64,000 nt of DNA from Bifidobacterium thermophilum DSM 20210 (lineage in GTDB: Bacteria; Actinomycetota; Actinomycetes; Actinomycetales; Bifidobacteriaceae), in the NCBI GenBank assembly GCA_000771265.1, contig JDUB01000008.1, positions 62,001 to 126,000 on the forward strand. Direction: 5' to 3'. Below the pieces are notes generated by a model, which was not told where the DNA came from, searched no databases, and saw nothing but the letters and a program-made list of their open reading frames with translations. A program made the translations under genes and the position numbers. Of the stretch, positions 20,376-29,320 are shown piece by piece (the stretch's first letter is position 1; every line of letters starts with the position of its first letter).

Positions 20376-21722
20376 TCAGAAGATGCCCTGTGCGACCATG
20401 GCGTTTGCGACCTTGACGAAGCCGGCGGCGTTCGCGCCCAGCATCAGGTCGCCCTCACGGCCGTATTCCTTCGCGGCGTCCAGGGAGTTCGCCACGATAT
20501 CCTCCATAATCTGCTTGAGCTTGGCATCGACTTCGTCGAAGGTCCAGCTCAGCCGATACGAGTTCTGACTCATCTCCAAGCCGGAAACAGCCACACCGCC
20601 CGCATTGGCGGCCTTTGCAGGGCCGTACAGCAGCTTCGCGCCCTGATACACGGCGATCGCCTCCGGCGTGCTGGGCATGTTCGCGCCTTCGCACACAACC
20701 GTGCAGCCGTTGTCCACCAACGTGCGGGCAGATTCGCCGTCAATCTCGTTCTGCGTGGCGCACGGCAGCGCGATATCGCACGGGACGGTCCACACGTCAC
20801 GGCAGCCCTCATGGTATTTGGAACCGGGCACGCGCTCGGCGTATTCCTTGATGCGGCCGCGGTGACCGAGTTTGATGTCCTTGACCACATCGAGGTCAAT
20901 GCCCTTGGGGTCGTAGACATAGCCGTTGGAATCAGAGCAAGTGACGACTTTCGCACCCAGACGCTGTGCCTTCTCGATCGCGAAGATCGCGACATTGCCG
21001 GAACCAGAGACGATCACGGTCTTGCCCTGGAAGGAATCGTTGCGCAGCACGCGCAGCGCCTCCTGCGTGTAGTAGCACAGGCCGTAGCCGGTCGCTTCGG
21101 TGCGTGCCAGCGAACCGCCGAATTCCAAGCCCTTGCCGGTGAGCACGCCGGAATATTCGTCGCGGATGCGCTTGTACTGGCCGAACAGATAGCCGATTTC
21201 GCGGGCACCGACATTGATATCGCCGGCCGGAACATCAGTGAACTGACCGATATGACGCTGTAGCTCGGTCATGAACGCCTGACAGAAGCGCATCACCTCG
21301 CCATCAGAACGGCCCTTCGGATCGAAATCGGAACCGCCCTTGCCGCCGCCCATCGGCAGGCCGGTCAGGGAGTTCTTAAGAATCTGCTCGAAGCCGAGGA
21401 ACTTGATGACGGACTCGTTGACCGTCGGGTGGAAGCGCAGGCCGCCCTTGTACGGACCGATTGCGGAGTTGAACTGTACGCGGTAGCCGCGGTTCACCTG
21501 GACACGGCCTTCATCATCCGTCCATGCGACGCGGAACTTCACCACACGCTCCGGCTCGACGAACCGTTCCAGCACACCGTTGCGCTCATATTCCGGATGC
21601 TTGACGACAACCGGCTCCAGGCTTTCGAACACCTCTCGAACGGCCTGCAGGAACTCAGGCTGGTCACCGTCGCGGCGTTCCACTTGCGCATACACGCGCT
21701 TGACATACTCTTCAGTGAGCAT
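20376..21722 (-). CDS. gdhA: NADP-type glutamate dehydrogenase
   Basis: 448 residues, the size of hexameric NADPH-dependent enzymes that aminate 2-oxoglutarate with ammonium. Signatures: GPYKGGLRFHP, the catalytic lysine region LPMGGGKGGSDFDPKGRSD, GAREIGYLFGQYKR, and the Rossmann glycine motif VSGSGNVA. The GGGGAG before the ATG supports the start. The gene is monocistronic, convergent with the VanZ-RDD gene, and ends at a strong terminator. In bifidobacteria it is a main route of ammonium assimilation. Confidence 0.97.
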   Translation of the reverse strand: MLTEEYVKRVYAQVERRDGDQPEFLQAVREVFESLEPVVVKHPEYERNGVLERFVEPERVVKFRVAWTDDEGRVQVNRGYRVQFNSAIGPYKGGLRFHPTVNESVIKFLGFEQILKNSLTGLPMGGGKGGSDFDPKGRSDGEVMRFCQAFMTELQRHIGQFTDVPAGDINVGAREIGYLFGQYKRIRDEYSGVLTGKGLEFGGSLARTEATGYGLCYYTQEALRVLRNDSFQGKTVIVSGSGNVAIFAIEKAQRLGAKVVTCSDSNGYVYDPKGIDLDVVKDIKLGHRGRIKEYAERVPGSKYHEGCRDVWTVPCDIALPCATQNEIDGESARTLVDNGCTVVCEGANMPSTPEAIAVYQGAKLLYGPAKAANAGGVAVSGLEMSQNSYRLSWTFDEVDAKLKQIMEDIVANSLDAAKEYGREGDLMLGANAAGFVKVANAMVAQGIF

Positions 21723-22094
21723 AGCTCTCCCCTCATTGGTCGGGTTATTGATAAGACGGTTTTATTCTAAGCGCGGGTGCAGGGGGCCGGCAAGACCGCG
21801 GATGCTGTTTTCCGCCCCTTGGACAGGCGGCAGACGACGATTCCGGCGTGGCTACAAGGCAAATCGGGATTTCTCAGGCGTGTCGCGATGTCGATTCATG
21901 GATACCGGACGGTACGATACCAAGCAGAGCTGTTTTAGCCCCACGTCGACTGCATCTTCCTTGGCGGACGCCGACGGCGTGTCACCTGTCGAATAGGCAT
22001 GTTCAACGCCTGTCGACGGACAATCACCAATAGTTGGTCAGTATGGCCATCAATCGACAATCACAATCAGCAATCATATGAATCGAGAACAAGA
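21723..22094. other. Divergent gdhA/mscL intergenic region
   Basis: Holds the promoters of gdhA (minus) and mscL (plus). I see no open frame with support and no strong hairpin. Confidence 0.5.
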
Positions 22095-22562
22095 ATGATA
22101 GACGGATTCAAGAAATTCATCGCACGTGGCAACATGATCGACATGGCTGTCGGCGTGGTGATGGGCGCCGCGGTCACCGCTGTGGTGAATTCCATTGTGA
22201 ACAACCTAATCAACCCGCTCATCGCCATGATCTTTGGCAAGCCGAATATGGACGGGCTGCTCGCGTTCACCTTCAATGGCGCGACCGTGTCCTTCGGCGC
22301 GATTCTCAGCGCGGTATTGAACTTCCTGATTGTGGCGGCGGCTGTGTACTTCTGCATTCTGGTGCCGATCAATAAGCTGCGGGATATGTCCGAGGCATTG
22401 ATTGCCAAGGCCAAGGGTGAGGAAGACGCCAAGGCCAAGGAAGAGCAGGAAAAGAAGCTGAGCAGCGAGGAAGAGACCGTGCTGTTGCTGCGCGAAATCC
22501 GCGACCAGCTTGCCAAGCAGGGTGGCGGCAACACCTCTGACATGCCATCTGGCGTGCGCTGA
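22095..22562 (+). CDS. mscL: Large-conductance mechanosensitive channel MscL
   Basis: 155 residues from ATG 22095 (an upstream in-frame start at 21999 adds residues unlike the family). The N-terminal helix and first span MIDGFKKFIARGNMIDMAVGVVMGAAVTAVVNSIVNNLINP is classical. The second span is FGAILSAVLNFLIVAAAVYFCILVPINKL. The cytoplasmic end is a charged helix rich in Glu/Lys. The homopentamer opens under membrane tension to release solutes in hypo-osmotic shock. Confidence 0.97.
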   Translation: MIDGFKKFIARGNMIDMAVGVVMGAAVTAVVNSIVNNLINPLIAMIFGKPNMDGLLAFTFNGATVSFGAILSAVLNFLIVAAAVYFCILVPINKLRDMSEALIAKAKGEEDAKAKEEQEKKLSSEEETVLLLREIRDQLAKQGGGNTSDMPSGVR

Positions 22563-22674
22563 CACCCGAGACCTGAGACCTGACCTTCCCAAACTGGTTA
22601 CGCCTGCGTGCCCGCTTGCGTAGCTGGTTTGTGGGGGTAGGCAGCAGGTGTACTGGAACTGTCGCCCCCGCCTG

Positions 22675-22714
22675 CTTCTGCCGACGCTGAGAGCCTCGTC
22701 AGCGTCGGCAGAAG
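22675..22714. terminator. Long perfect hairpin after mscL
   Basis: A 16-bp perfect stem (CTTCTGCCGACGCTGA at 22675-22690, complement 22699-22714) with an 8-base loop. There is no U-tract on either strand. It lies between the convergent mscL and tRNA transcripts. A direct repeat GCGTAGCTGGTTT flanks it (22618-22630 and 22741-22753). Confidence 0.55.
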
Positions 22715-22781
22715 GTTGGGGTTCGATAGGCGGCGGTTGTGCGTAGCTGGTTTCTGGGATGGAAGACGCGGGAAATATGAT

Positions 22782-22822
22782 AAACCCCCGGAACTCTGCC
22801 GAATTCAGGGTTCCGGGGGTTT
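22782..22822 (-). terminator. Terminator of the tRNA-Ile/tRNA-Ala transcript
   Basis: AAACCCCCGGAA (22782-22793) pairs with TTCCGGGGGTTT (22811-22822). On the minus strand it follows tRNA-Ala by five bases and leads into an A/T-rich stretch (TTTATCATATTT). Confidence 0.85.
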
Positions 22823-22826
22823 GCTG

Positions 22827-22899
22827 TGGAGCTAGCCGGGTTCGAACCGGCGACCCTCTGCTTGCAAAGCAGATGCGCTACCAGCTGCGCTATAGCCCC
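22827..22899 (-). tRNA. tRNA-Ala (anticodon TGC)
   Basis: 73 bases. The cloverleaf reads acceptor GGGGCTA/TAGCTCC, D-arm GCGCAGCTGGTAGCGC, anticodon arm CTGCTTTGCAAGCAG and T-arm with GGTTCGAACC. CCA is not encoded. It lies 44 bases after tRNA-Ile. Confidence 0.96.
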
Positions 22900-22943
22900 A
22901 TGTGAAAAAAAGAGCGGCCCACAAGCCGCTTGATTTTTCGACG

Positions 22944-23017
22944 TGGGCCCGGGAGGACTTGAACCTCCGACCTCATCCTTATCAGGGATGCGCTCTAACC
23001 ACCTGAGCTACGGGCCC
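22944..23017 (-). tRNA. tRNA-Ile (anticodon GAT)
   Basis: 74 bases. Acceptor GGGCCCG/CGGGCCC, D-arm AGCTCAGGTGGTTAGAGC, anticodon loop CTGATAA within the stem CATCC/GGATG, T-arm with GGTTCAAGTCC. CCA is not encoded. It is probably co-transcribed with the downstream tRNA-Ala. Confidence 0.96.
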
Positions 23018-23154
23018 GATCCGTACGCTAAAAGCGCACAAGCAGATATAGTACCATATTTGAGACTTCCGTCAACCCATGGGTATCCGGCGTGTCGTTG
23101 TGCGCGGAATGCGGTACCGCTCGCACTTCTTCGGTGTCGACTACGCTGATGGGC

Positions 23155-23841
23155 ATGTGTGGACGATTCGCCGCGGAGCTTGATTACCCAGAGATTGCGC
23201 AGATACTGCACGCGCAACCATCCGCCGGATTGCCCGGGAAATCATGGAATGTCAGCCCCACGCAGACCATCGCCGTCATCGGGCAGGACGCGCATGGGGT
23301 CAATCATCTCGCATCCGCCTACTGGTCACTCATTCCACCCACCGCCGAATCGAAGAAACTCCCCTATCCCACGTTCAACGCCCGCATTGAATCAGCGCTC
23401 GATAGGCCGACCTTCGCGCAGGCCGCGCGGCATAATCGCGCGATCATCCCCGTATCCGGCTACTACGAGTGGACGGCGGAACGCAAACCCTACTACTTCC
23501 ACGCCAAAGACAATCGGCCGTTGCTACTGCTGGGGCTATACTCCTGGTGGCTGTCGCGGGAACGGGCGAATGCCACTTGGCTGCTCACCGCAACCATTTT
23601 GACGCGTGACGCGGTCGGTATCGCCGCCCAGGTCCACGACCGGATGCCGGTGCTCTGCGATCCGCAACACGCACAGGAATGGCTCAATCGCAGCGTTTCC
23701 GGAGACACGATTCTCCCCGAGGCGTCCGCGTATGGGGCTCGGCTGTCGCAGTCATTGCTCGCAAGTCACGAGGTCGCGCCATTGCATGGCGATGGGCCGG
23801 AACTCACCGAGCCGTATGATGAGATGATGCTGCGCTTCTGA
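23155..23841 (+). CDS. SOS response-associated peptidase family protein (SRAP/YedK/HMCES)
   Basis: 228 residues. The family requires Cys2 to be exposed after Met removal, and the ATG at 23155 gives MCGRFA, so I reject the longer in-frame start at 23092. Other family hallmarks are NVSPTQTIAVI, the Asn of FNARIE, the Glu of YYEWT, and the late HDRMPVL. SRAP proteins form a thiazolidine crosslink with abasic sites in single-stranded DNA, shielding them. No SOS box was identified upstream, and the ribosome binding site is weak. Confidence 0.93.
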   Translation: MCGRFAAELDYPEIAQILHAQPSAGLPGKSWNVSPTQTIAVIGQDAHGVNHLASAYWSLIPPTAESKKLPYPTFNARIESALDRPTFAQAARHNRAIIPVSGYYEWTAERKPYYFHAKDNRPLLLLGLYSWWLSRERANATWLLTATILTRDAVGIAAQVHDRMPVLCDPQHAQEWLNRSVSGDTILPEASAYGARLSQSLLASHEVAPLHGDGPELTEPYDEMMLRF

Positions 23842-23903
23842 TAGCCGGGCCATAGCGTCCACCGGCTCTGTGGCCGCATACAGGGAACAGAAAGGACCAT
23901 GCC

Positions 23904-24659
23904 GTGACCTACCGACGCCGCACATCAAGACGCGTCACTTCGACGGACATCATAGATATCGGCGGGATGACGGTCACGGTGATCCGCAAGCCGATTCGCA
24001 ACATGTATCTGCGCGTCCAGCCGCCGAACGGCGACATCCGGGTGACGGCGCCCACGCGGATATCCACGGAGGCCATCGAGACGTTCATCAGCACGCGCAA
24101 GACGTGGATTCGCGCCCAGCAACGCAAAATCCAGCGGATGCAACGCGATACGATGCGGCTTGTCGGTGGGGCGACGGGCGAGGAACACCCGGAAGGCCAA
24201 TCGCAGCACCTGAACGATCAAACGGGAAGACAACCAAGCGTGGGTGAGCAGGATTCATCCCGAATCGGTAGTCGCGATACCGACAACCGCAACATCGGTA
24301 GCCGTGACTCCGCGACCGTGTGGACTGCCGATGTACAGCGACGTGCCCGCCAATCGCTCGAATGGCAGCTCCCGGCGTTGCTGGACCATTGGACGCGTGT
24401 GATTGGGCGCTCGCCGACACGGATCACCTTCCGCATCATGCGGTCGCGATGGGGATCATGTACCCCGGCGACAGGGCGGATTCGGCTCAATCTTCAGTTG
24501 GGACTCATGGAACTACGGTTCCTTGAGTATGTGCTGGTTCATGAGATGACCCACCTGTGGGTGGGTGGCCACGGGCCACGGTTCCAGCAGTTGATGGACC
24601 GGTTCCTGCCTGGCTGGCGCGATCTGCGCCGTGAACTCAACCGTTACGCCGTGCTGTGA
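23904..24659 (+). CDS. YgjP-like (DUF45) metallopeptidase domain protein
   Basis: 251 residues from GTG with AAAGGA upstream. The C-terminal part has the zinc motif HEMTH at 213-217 followed by GGHGPRFQQLMDRFLPGWR, characteristic of the YgjP/WLM-like group, and the SRWGSCTPATGRIRLNLQL strand before it. Between the N-terminal domain and this region lies a polar insert (about residues 88-145, rich in Ser/Asp/Gln/Gly) absent from short family members. It probably acts in the cytosol; a substrate is unknown. The gene follows the SRAP gene by 62 bases on the same strand. Confidence 0.88.
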   Translation: MTYRRRTSRRVTSTDIIDIGGMTVTVIRKPIRNMYLRVQPPNGDIRVTAPTRISTEAIETFISTRKTWIRAQQRKIQRMQRDTMRLVGGATGEEHPEGQSQHLNDQTGRQPSVGEQDSSRIGSRDTDNRNIGSRDSATVWTADVQRRARQSLEWQLPALLDHWTRVIGRSPTRITFRIMRSRWGSCTPATGRIRLNLQLGLMELRFLEYVLVHEMTHLWVGGHGPRFQQLMDRFLPGWRDLRRELNRYAVL

Positions 24660-24700
24660 GATTGTGCGGGCAGTCGATAATAGCTCCGATAACAGAAAAT

Positions 24701-24733
24701 CTAACATGTTAGCGAATAATTCTTACATGTTAG
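24701..24733 (+). promoter_or_regulatory. Twin operator sites upstream of the AlbA-type regulator
   Basis: CTAACATGTTAG (24701-24712, a perfect palindrome) and CTTACATGTTAG (24722-24733) lie exactly 21 bases apart. The second overlaps a possible -10 box TAGAAT (24731-24736). The arrangement suggests a dimeric repressor bound on one DNA face, possibly the product of the next gene. Confidence 0.6.
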
Positions 24734-24836
24734 AATTATGCAAGTGAGCAAGGCCGGGCAGCACGAAATAGGAAGTCCGGGAGTAATGAAGTGTAAGAAG
24801 AAACCGCATTGGAAGTACTGTGAGGGGGCAACCTGA

Positions 24837-26555
24837 ATGGAAGCACATCGCAACACGCAATCTGCGTCACATGTTGTTGAACGTGATTCTTCTCGCCGAA
24901 TTCCTCTGAAAGAGAATCTGTATGTCGAATTCAAAAGCGAGAAGCATCGACCCCAAAGTGATGCCGAGATTATTGATAACATCGTGGCCTTTGCGAATGC
25001 CGAAGGCGGAACTTTGTATCTGGGGGTAGAAGACGATGGGACAATCACGGGTGTTTCTTCTCAGCATATAGATATTTCTGGGCTGGCTGCATTTGTTTAT
25101 AACCAGACTGTTCCGCCGATTTCTGTTCGCGCTGATGTCGTGGTCATCGATGATTGTGATGTTGTAGAGATTGAGGTGCTCCCATCTCAACAAATTGTGG
25201 CTTCGAAGCGGGGCAGGATTGTACAGCGTCGGCTGAGATCCGGTGATGTTCCTGAGGTCGTGCCAATGTATCCGAGCCAGTTCATTGCCAGATTGTCGCA
25301 ACAGCGCGAGTATGACTATAGTGATCAGCCTGCGCCAGGGGCAACCATGGATGATCTTGACTCCCGGGCAAGAATATTGCTGAGAGAACGTATCCGTCAG
25401 AGTCACGGTGATCGGCATTTGCTGGCGTTGTCGGATGAAGATTTTGATAGAGCTCTTGATCTTGTTGTTGAAGGTAACGAGGGTATGCAGCCATCGATAT
25501 CGGGATTGTTGATGATTGGTACGGTGGAGAGTCTGAGGAGATGTGTTCCGACCGCCCAAGGGTCATTCCAAGTTCTTTCAGGTACTTCGCCTCGGAAAAA
25601 TGATGATCCCTTTATCTTGCCTTTAGTGCAAATGTTTGATTACGTCGATGCGTTAATGCAGCCTTGGAACTCCAATCATGAAATAAAGAGTGGTCTTATT
25701 CATGTAAATATCTCTGATTTTGATCATCAGGCATTCCGGGAAGCTATGGTTAATGCATTCTGTCACCGTGATTATACGGAAATGAGCCCGGTAAGATTTC
25801 GTATTGACGATGAAGGGTTGACAATTTCCAATCCGGGAGGTTTTATTCAAGGAGTTGATAAAAACAATCTTCTTTCCGCTCAGCCCCATTCACGTAATCG
25901 TCAATTGTCGTCGATTCTGAAAACGGCTGGATATGCGGAGCAGATTGGCCGTGGGGTGGATGTTATATATCAGGGTGCTATTTCATCTAGTGGAACGTTG
26001 CCAGATTACTCGCAGTCCAATGTGGGTGAGGTCATATTGTTCCTTCGTCGTGCGGTTCCGGATGCTGCATTTGCTCGTATGATTACCGGAATTGAGCAAC
26101 GGAGAAATGCATCGTTGTCACTCTGGGAACTTATCGTATTGTCACTTGTTGCCGAATACCATCGATTGACTGTCGATCAGATGCATGAATATTCTCATGT
26201 CGAAACCAGAAGACTAAATTCTGCTATTGAGGGGTTGGTTGAAGAAGGGGTGGTTGTGGCTTCGGGCAGCGGGACTTCGCGAAGTTTCATCTTGGGGGCA
26301 TTGGCATATGAGGAGGCAGGGAATCGCGAGGGGTTTCTTCGACAACGTGAAATGTCGAGAGGGCAACGGACGAATTTGATTGTCGAATTGGCGCGTGCTC
26401 ATGGTGGTGTCATCACCACTGCTCAGGTGATGGATCGATTGGGATTGTCGTATATCAGTGCTTACCGGATGCTGAAGACGCTTCAGAATGATGGAATTCT
26501 GAGGCATGAAGGAAGCGGCCCGTCTTCGCGCTATAGGATTGTAAAATCATGTTAA
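24837..26555 (+). CDS. AlbA_2/Schlafen-domain ATP-binding transcriptional regulator
   Basis: 572 residues. The N-terminal AlbA_2 (divergent AAA-4) domain has LYVEFKSEK ... IVAFANAEGGTLYLGVEDDGTITG. Then comes the HATPase_c_4-like part with FREAMVNAFCHRDYTEMSPVRFRIDDEGLTISNPGGF and YAEQIGRGVDVIY. C-terminal winged-helix segments follow, with AHGGVITTAQVMDRLGLSYISAYRMLKTLQNDGIL. Such proteins act as regulators and appear in mobile or defence-associated regions; the ligand is unknown. The codon use and base composition are visibly AT-richer than the neighbouring genes, suggesting transfer. It has its own operator-like leader and an inverted repeat at its 3' end. Confidence 0.88.
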   Translation: MEAHRNTQSASHVVERDSSRRIPLKENLYVEFKSEKHRPQSDAEIIDNIVAFANAEGGTLYLGVEDDGTITGVSSQHIDISGLAAFVYNQTVPPISVRADVVVIDDCDVVEIEVLPSQQIVASKRGRIVQRRLRSGDVPEVVPMYPSQFIARLSQQREYDYSDQPAPGATMDDLDSRARILLRERIRQSHGDRHLLALSDEDFDRALDLVVEGNEGMQPSISGLLMIGTVESLRRCVPTAQGSFQVLSGTSPRKNDDPFILPLVQMFDYVDALMQPWNSNHEIKSGLIHVNISDFDHQAFREAMVNAFCHRDYTEMSPVRFRIDDEGLTISNPGGFIQGVDKNNLLSAQPHSRNRQLSSILKTAGYAEQIGRGVDVIYQGAISSSGTLPDYSQSNVGEVILFLRRAVPDAAFARMITGIEQRRNASLSLWELIVLSLVAEYHRLTVDQMHEYSHVETRRLNSAIEGLVEEGVVVASGSGTSRSFILGALAYEEAGNREGFLRQREMSRGQRTNLIVELARAHGGVITTAQVMDRLGLSYISAYRMLKTLQNDGILRHEGSGPSSRYRIVKSC

Positions 26556-26624
26556 ATATTGTCTTGTAGATAATATTGATACATTTTGCAAATTATCATC
26601 TATTTGATAGATAAAATAGAGTGA

Positions 26625-26658
26625 CTTCCTATATTGACCTATAGCGGTCTATAGGAAG
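26625..26658 (+). terminator. Inverted repeat after the AlbA-type gene
   Basis: CTTCCTATA (26625-26633) pairs with TATAGGAAG (26650-26658), and inside it GACC pairs with GGTC. It lies 70 bases after the stop. There is no U-tract, so it may be a terminator or a binding site. Confidence 0.45.
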
Positions 26659-26750
26659 AATCATGGTGCTGTAGAATTCATTGTTTGGCAATCCGGCGTA
26701 TCTTGTGTGAGGCTGGGAATGATGACTAGGGCGGCATATGGGCCGATTAC

Positions 26751-26946
26751 GTATGCCAATGCATGCATGACTTGATAGAACCTTGTCGTTGGCTGTGGTG
26801 TCCGATGGGATTCGAGGCGTTGTGTATGCCCAGACATACAGAATTGACCGCGTTGGCTTCTTGAGAAAAGGTCCACGGCGCAACTGGCTCATCGTGTATG
26901 TCGGAGCATACGCGTAGTGGCGTGGTGCGTATGCCCGGAACATGCC
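26751..26946 (+). repeat. Array D of the ~73-base hairpin repeat (3-4 units)
   Basis: Palindromic cores begin at 26751 (GTATGCCAATGCATGC), 26824 (GTATGCCCAGACATAC), 26896 (GTATGTCGGAGCATAC) and 26929 (GTATGCCCGGAACATG), with spacings 73, 72 and 33. The last looks like a truncated unit. The array lies between the convergent AlbA-type gene and the CorC-like gene. Confidence 0.8.
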
Positions 26947-27072
26947 AGAGCCTGCCGTCCCCTCCAAATCCTGATTCATCGCTGTATCGATGCGTCGCTG
27001 ATACCATGCCTACTCTCATCATGGCCCAGCCATGGTATAAGAATCACGATGTTCTTATTGATCCATATCGGT

Positions 27073-28452
27073 TCAGTGGGCCGCCGTATCGCTGTCGTGC
27101 GATTCGCCGGTATCTGCCGCGGCCTTTCCGCTATCTGCGATATCCGCATGGTCGGGCGAGCCGCTTTTGCGTACGTCGATGGTCTCAATCCGCCGCCCGT
27201 CGACTTTTGTGACGATCATGTCGTAGCCATCATCGGAGTGCAGAACATCACCCACAGCGCCCATTTTTCCGGTGTGCGCGAGGAAATACCCGGCGACCGT
27301 CTCATACGGGCCGTCTTCAAGTTCGATACCGGTCAGATCGGCGAAATCCTCAATGGTCATTCCACCGTCAATCGTCGCCACGCCGTTGACGAACGCGGTG
27401 TCCGGCGCGGTCTTGCCGTCCTTGGTTTCCGGCAGATCATATTCATCGTGGATATCGCCGACCAGCTCCTCGGTCATATCCTCGAGGGTCACGATGCCGT
27501 CCGTACCGCCGTATTCATCAATGACCACAGCGAGGTGGATACCGCTCTTGCGCAGCAGCTCAAGGCTGGGCAGCAGCTTCGACGTACCCGGCAGAGAGAT
27601 GCCTTCACGGGTGATATCCGCCACGGTTTTCGCATGGGGGTCGCGCACATCCAGCAGGTCGCGCACGTGCACGAAGCCAAGCACGTCGTCGAAATCCTTG
27701 CCGGTGACCGGGTAACGCGAATATGGCATTTCGCGCACGTAGGCGGCGGCATCCTCGATGGTCATATCGCCCTCGAGGAAGATGACATCGGCGCGCGGCC
27801 GCATCACCTCGGCCACAATCGTTTCGGAGGCATCGAACACATCGTCCAGGATTGTGCGCTCGTCCTTGCCAAGCCGCGTATTGGTGTTGACCAACACGCG
27901 CAGCTCCTCATCGGAAACCTCGCTTTCCGTCTCGTTTGGGTCGAAGCCAAGCAGACGGACCAGACCGTTGGTGTTCTTGCCAATCAACCAGATAATCGGC
28001 TTGCAGATCTTGGCGAACACGTCAATCGCCGGCACGACCGCGCGGGCGATCTGCTCAGTGCGTTGCATGGCGATGCGTTTCGGCACCATTTCAGAGATGA
28101 CGATCGAGCAGTACGAAATAATCAGCGTCAACACGATAGTGGTCACCGGAGCGGCTATATGTTGCGGAATGCCCCAGCTGACCACGACAGGCACGATCAT
28201 CGGGGAAATCGCCGATTCGCCGAACGATGCCGACAGAAATCCAGATAGGGTGACGCCGAGCTGCACAGTGGACAGGAAGGTGTTCGGGTCGCGTGCGATG
28301 CGTGCGACCCGTGCTCCTCGCGCGTCTTCCTGCTCCATCTGGTCGAGCTGCGAACCGCGCAGGCTCACCAGAGCCAGCTCGGTGCCCGAGAACACCGCCC
28401 CGAGTACGAGGAAGATGAAAATCAGCAGGACGTTCAACCACAATGACGACAT
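27073..28452 (-). CDS. CNNM/CorC-family protein with CBS domains
   Basis: 459 residues. The N-terminal CNNM transmembrane domain (about 1-190) has NVLLIFIFLVLGAVFSGTELALVS and TTIVLTLIISYCSIVISEMVPKRIA. A pair of CBS domains follows (about 205-325: VMRPRADVIFLEG ... VVIDEYGGTDGIVTLEDMTEELVGDI), then the CorC_HlyC transporter-associated domain (about 345-425). The family is linked to Mg2+/Co2+ efflux or regulation and is often named hemolysin-like, but toxicity should not be inferred. The C-terminal 30 residues are low-complexity Asp/Ser/His. GGAAG precedes the ATG. Confidence 0.92.
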   Translation of the reverse strand: MSSLWLNVLLIFIFLVLGAVFSGTELALVSLRGSQLDQMEQEDARGARVARIARDPNTFLSTVQLGVTLSGFLSASFGESAISPMIVPVVVSWGIPQHIAAPVTTIVLTLIISYCSIVISEMVPKRIAMQRTEQIARAVVPAIDVFAKICKPIIWLIGKNTNGLVRLLGFDPNETESEVSDEELRVLVNTNTRLGKDERTILDDVFDASETIVAEVMRPRADVIFLEGDMTIEDAAAYVREMPYSRYPVTGKDFDDVLGFVHVRDLLDVRDPHAKTVADITREGISLPGTSKLLPSLELLRKSGIHLAVVIDEYGGTDGIVTLEDMTEELVGDIHDEYDLPETKDGKTAPDTAFVNGVATIDGGMTIEDFADLTGIELEDGPYETVAGYFLAHTGKMGAVGDVLHSDDGYDMIVTKVDGRRIETIDVRKSGSPDHADIADSGKAAADTGESHDSDTAAH

Positions 28453-28552
28453 ACTTCCACTGTAGAAGATGCGCCGGTCAAGGTGATACGGGAGCGGGCA
28501 CGCTGCCGGCGTGGAAAACCGGTGGTGTGTGCAGTCCCGCCTGCAGGTGTGC

Positions 28553-29320
28553 TTAGAAGCTCAATACCTCCACGAGCCCGGTGTCCATGCAGTAGCGTGC
28601 GCCGACGATTATCAGTCGCTCATCCGCCAACGCCTGCTGGATCGGTTGCGAGCGGTCCACCAATTCCTCGATGGTATGGGCGATATGTACGCGCTCGATA
28701 TCCGCGTGGTCGCGCAATTGCGCCTCATACGCCTGCAATACAGACGGACCGACCGACCGCACAATCGGGGATTGCGCCTCGGGAAGCAGATTTTCCAAGG
28801 ATTCTTCAAGCTGGTCTTGTGCATCCTGTGCTGCTTGGGCATCACCCATCGCTTCGATGTCATCGATGACGGAAGCCAGTGATTGCGCAGTTTCAGACGA
28901 ATCATCGCCGTGCCTCACGCGCGACGCCAGTACTCCAAGCTGTTTTTCCGCGGCTTGGACGGCACCGCAGTTCTTGTGCCCGAGGATCACAAGTAGGCTG
29001 ACGTGCAAGCTTTCGACGGCGTATTCCAGTGAGGCGAGCACGCTGTCGTCAATGATTTGCCCTGCGGTGCGGACAGTGAACATGTCGCCGAGACCGGCGT
29101 CAAAGATGATTTCAGGCGGCACCCGGGAATCCGAGCAGGACAGCACGGCCGCGTCGGGATGCTGAGAATCGATGAGGGATTCGCGGGTTTCACGGTCCTG
29201 CCAGGCGTGTGTCATCTTGCCTTGGGCGAAACGCCGGTTGCCGGCCAGCAGACGGCTCCACGTGGAGGTTGCGGTCGGTTCGTGTTGGACGTCGTCGTCA
29301 TTGAATGTCTGGTCTGCCAT
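28553..29320 (-). CDS. Beta-class carbonic anhydrase
   Basis: 255 residues from the ATG at 29320, which has a perfect AGGAGG upstream; a longer in-frame start at 29506 is not supported. The zinc site is visible: SCSDSRVPPE (Cys and the Asp-Arg dyad) and GHKNCGA (His and Cys). The enzyme interconverts CO2 and bicarbonate. A Gln/Ala/Asp-rich segment near the middle (SLASVIDDIEAMGDAQAAQDAQDQLEE, not all shown in shorter homologues) enlarges the domain. Bicarbonate supply fits the PEP carboxylase gene nearby. It is divergent from ahpC. Confidence 0.93.
   Translation of the reverse strand: MADQTFNDDDVQHEPTATSTWSRLLAGNRRFAQGKMTHAWQDRETRESLIDSQHPDAAVLSCSDSRVPPEIIFDAGLGDMFTVRTAGQIIDDSVLASLEYAVESLHVSLLVILGHKNCGAVQAAEKQLGVLASRVRHGDDSSETAQSLASVIDDIEAMGDAQAAQDAQDQLEESLENLLPEAQSPIVRSVGPSVLQAYEAQLRDHADIERVHIAHTIEELVDRSQPIQQALADERLIIVGARYCMDTGLVEVLSF

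Noticed and set aside
26917..28248. 443-residue plus-strand open frame antisense to the CorC-like gene
   Set aside because: Shadow frame; composition follows the third-position GC of the real gene.
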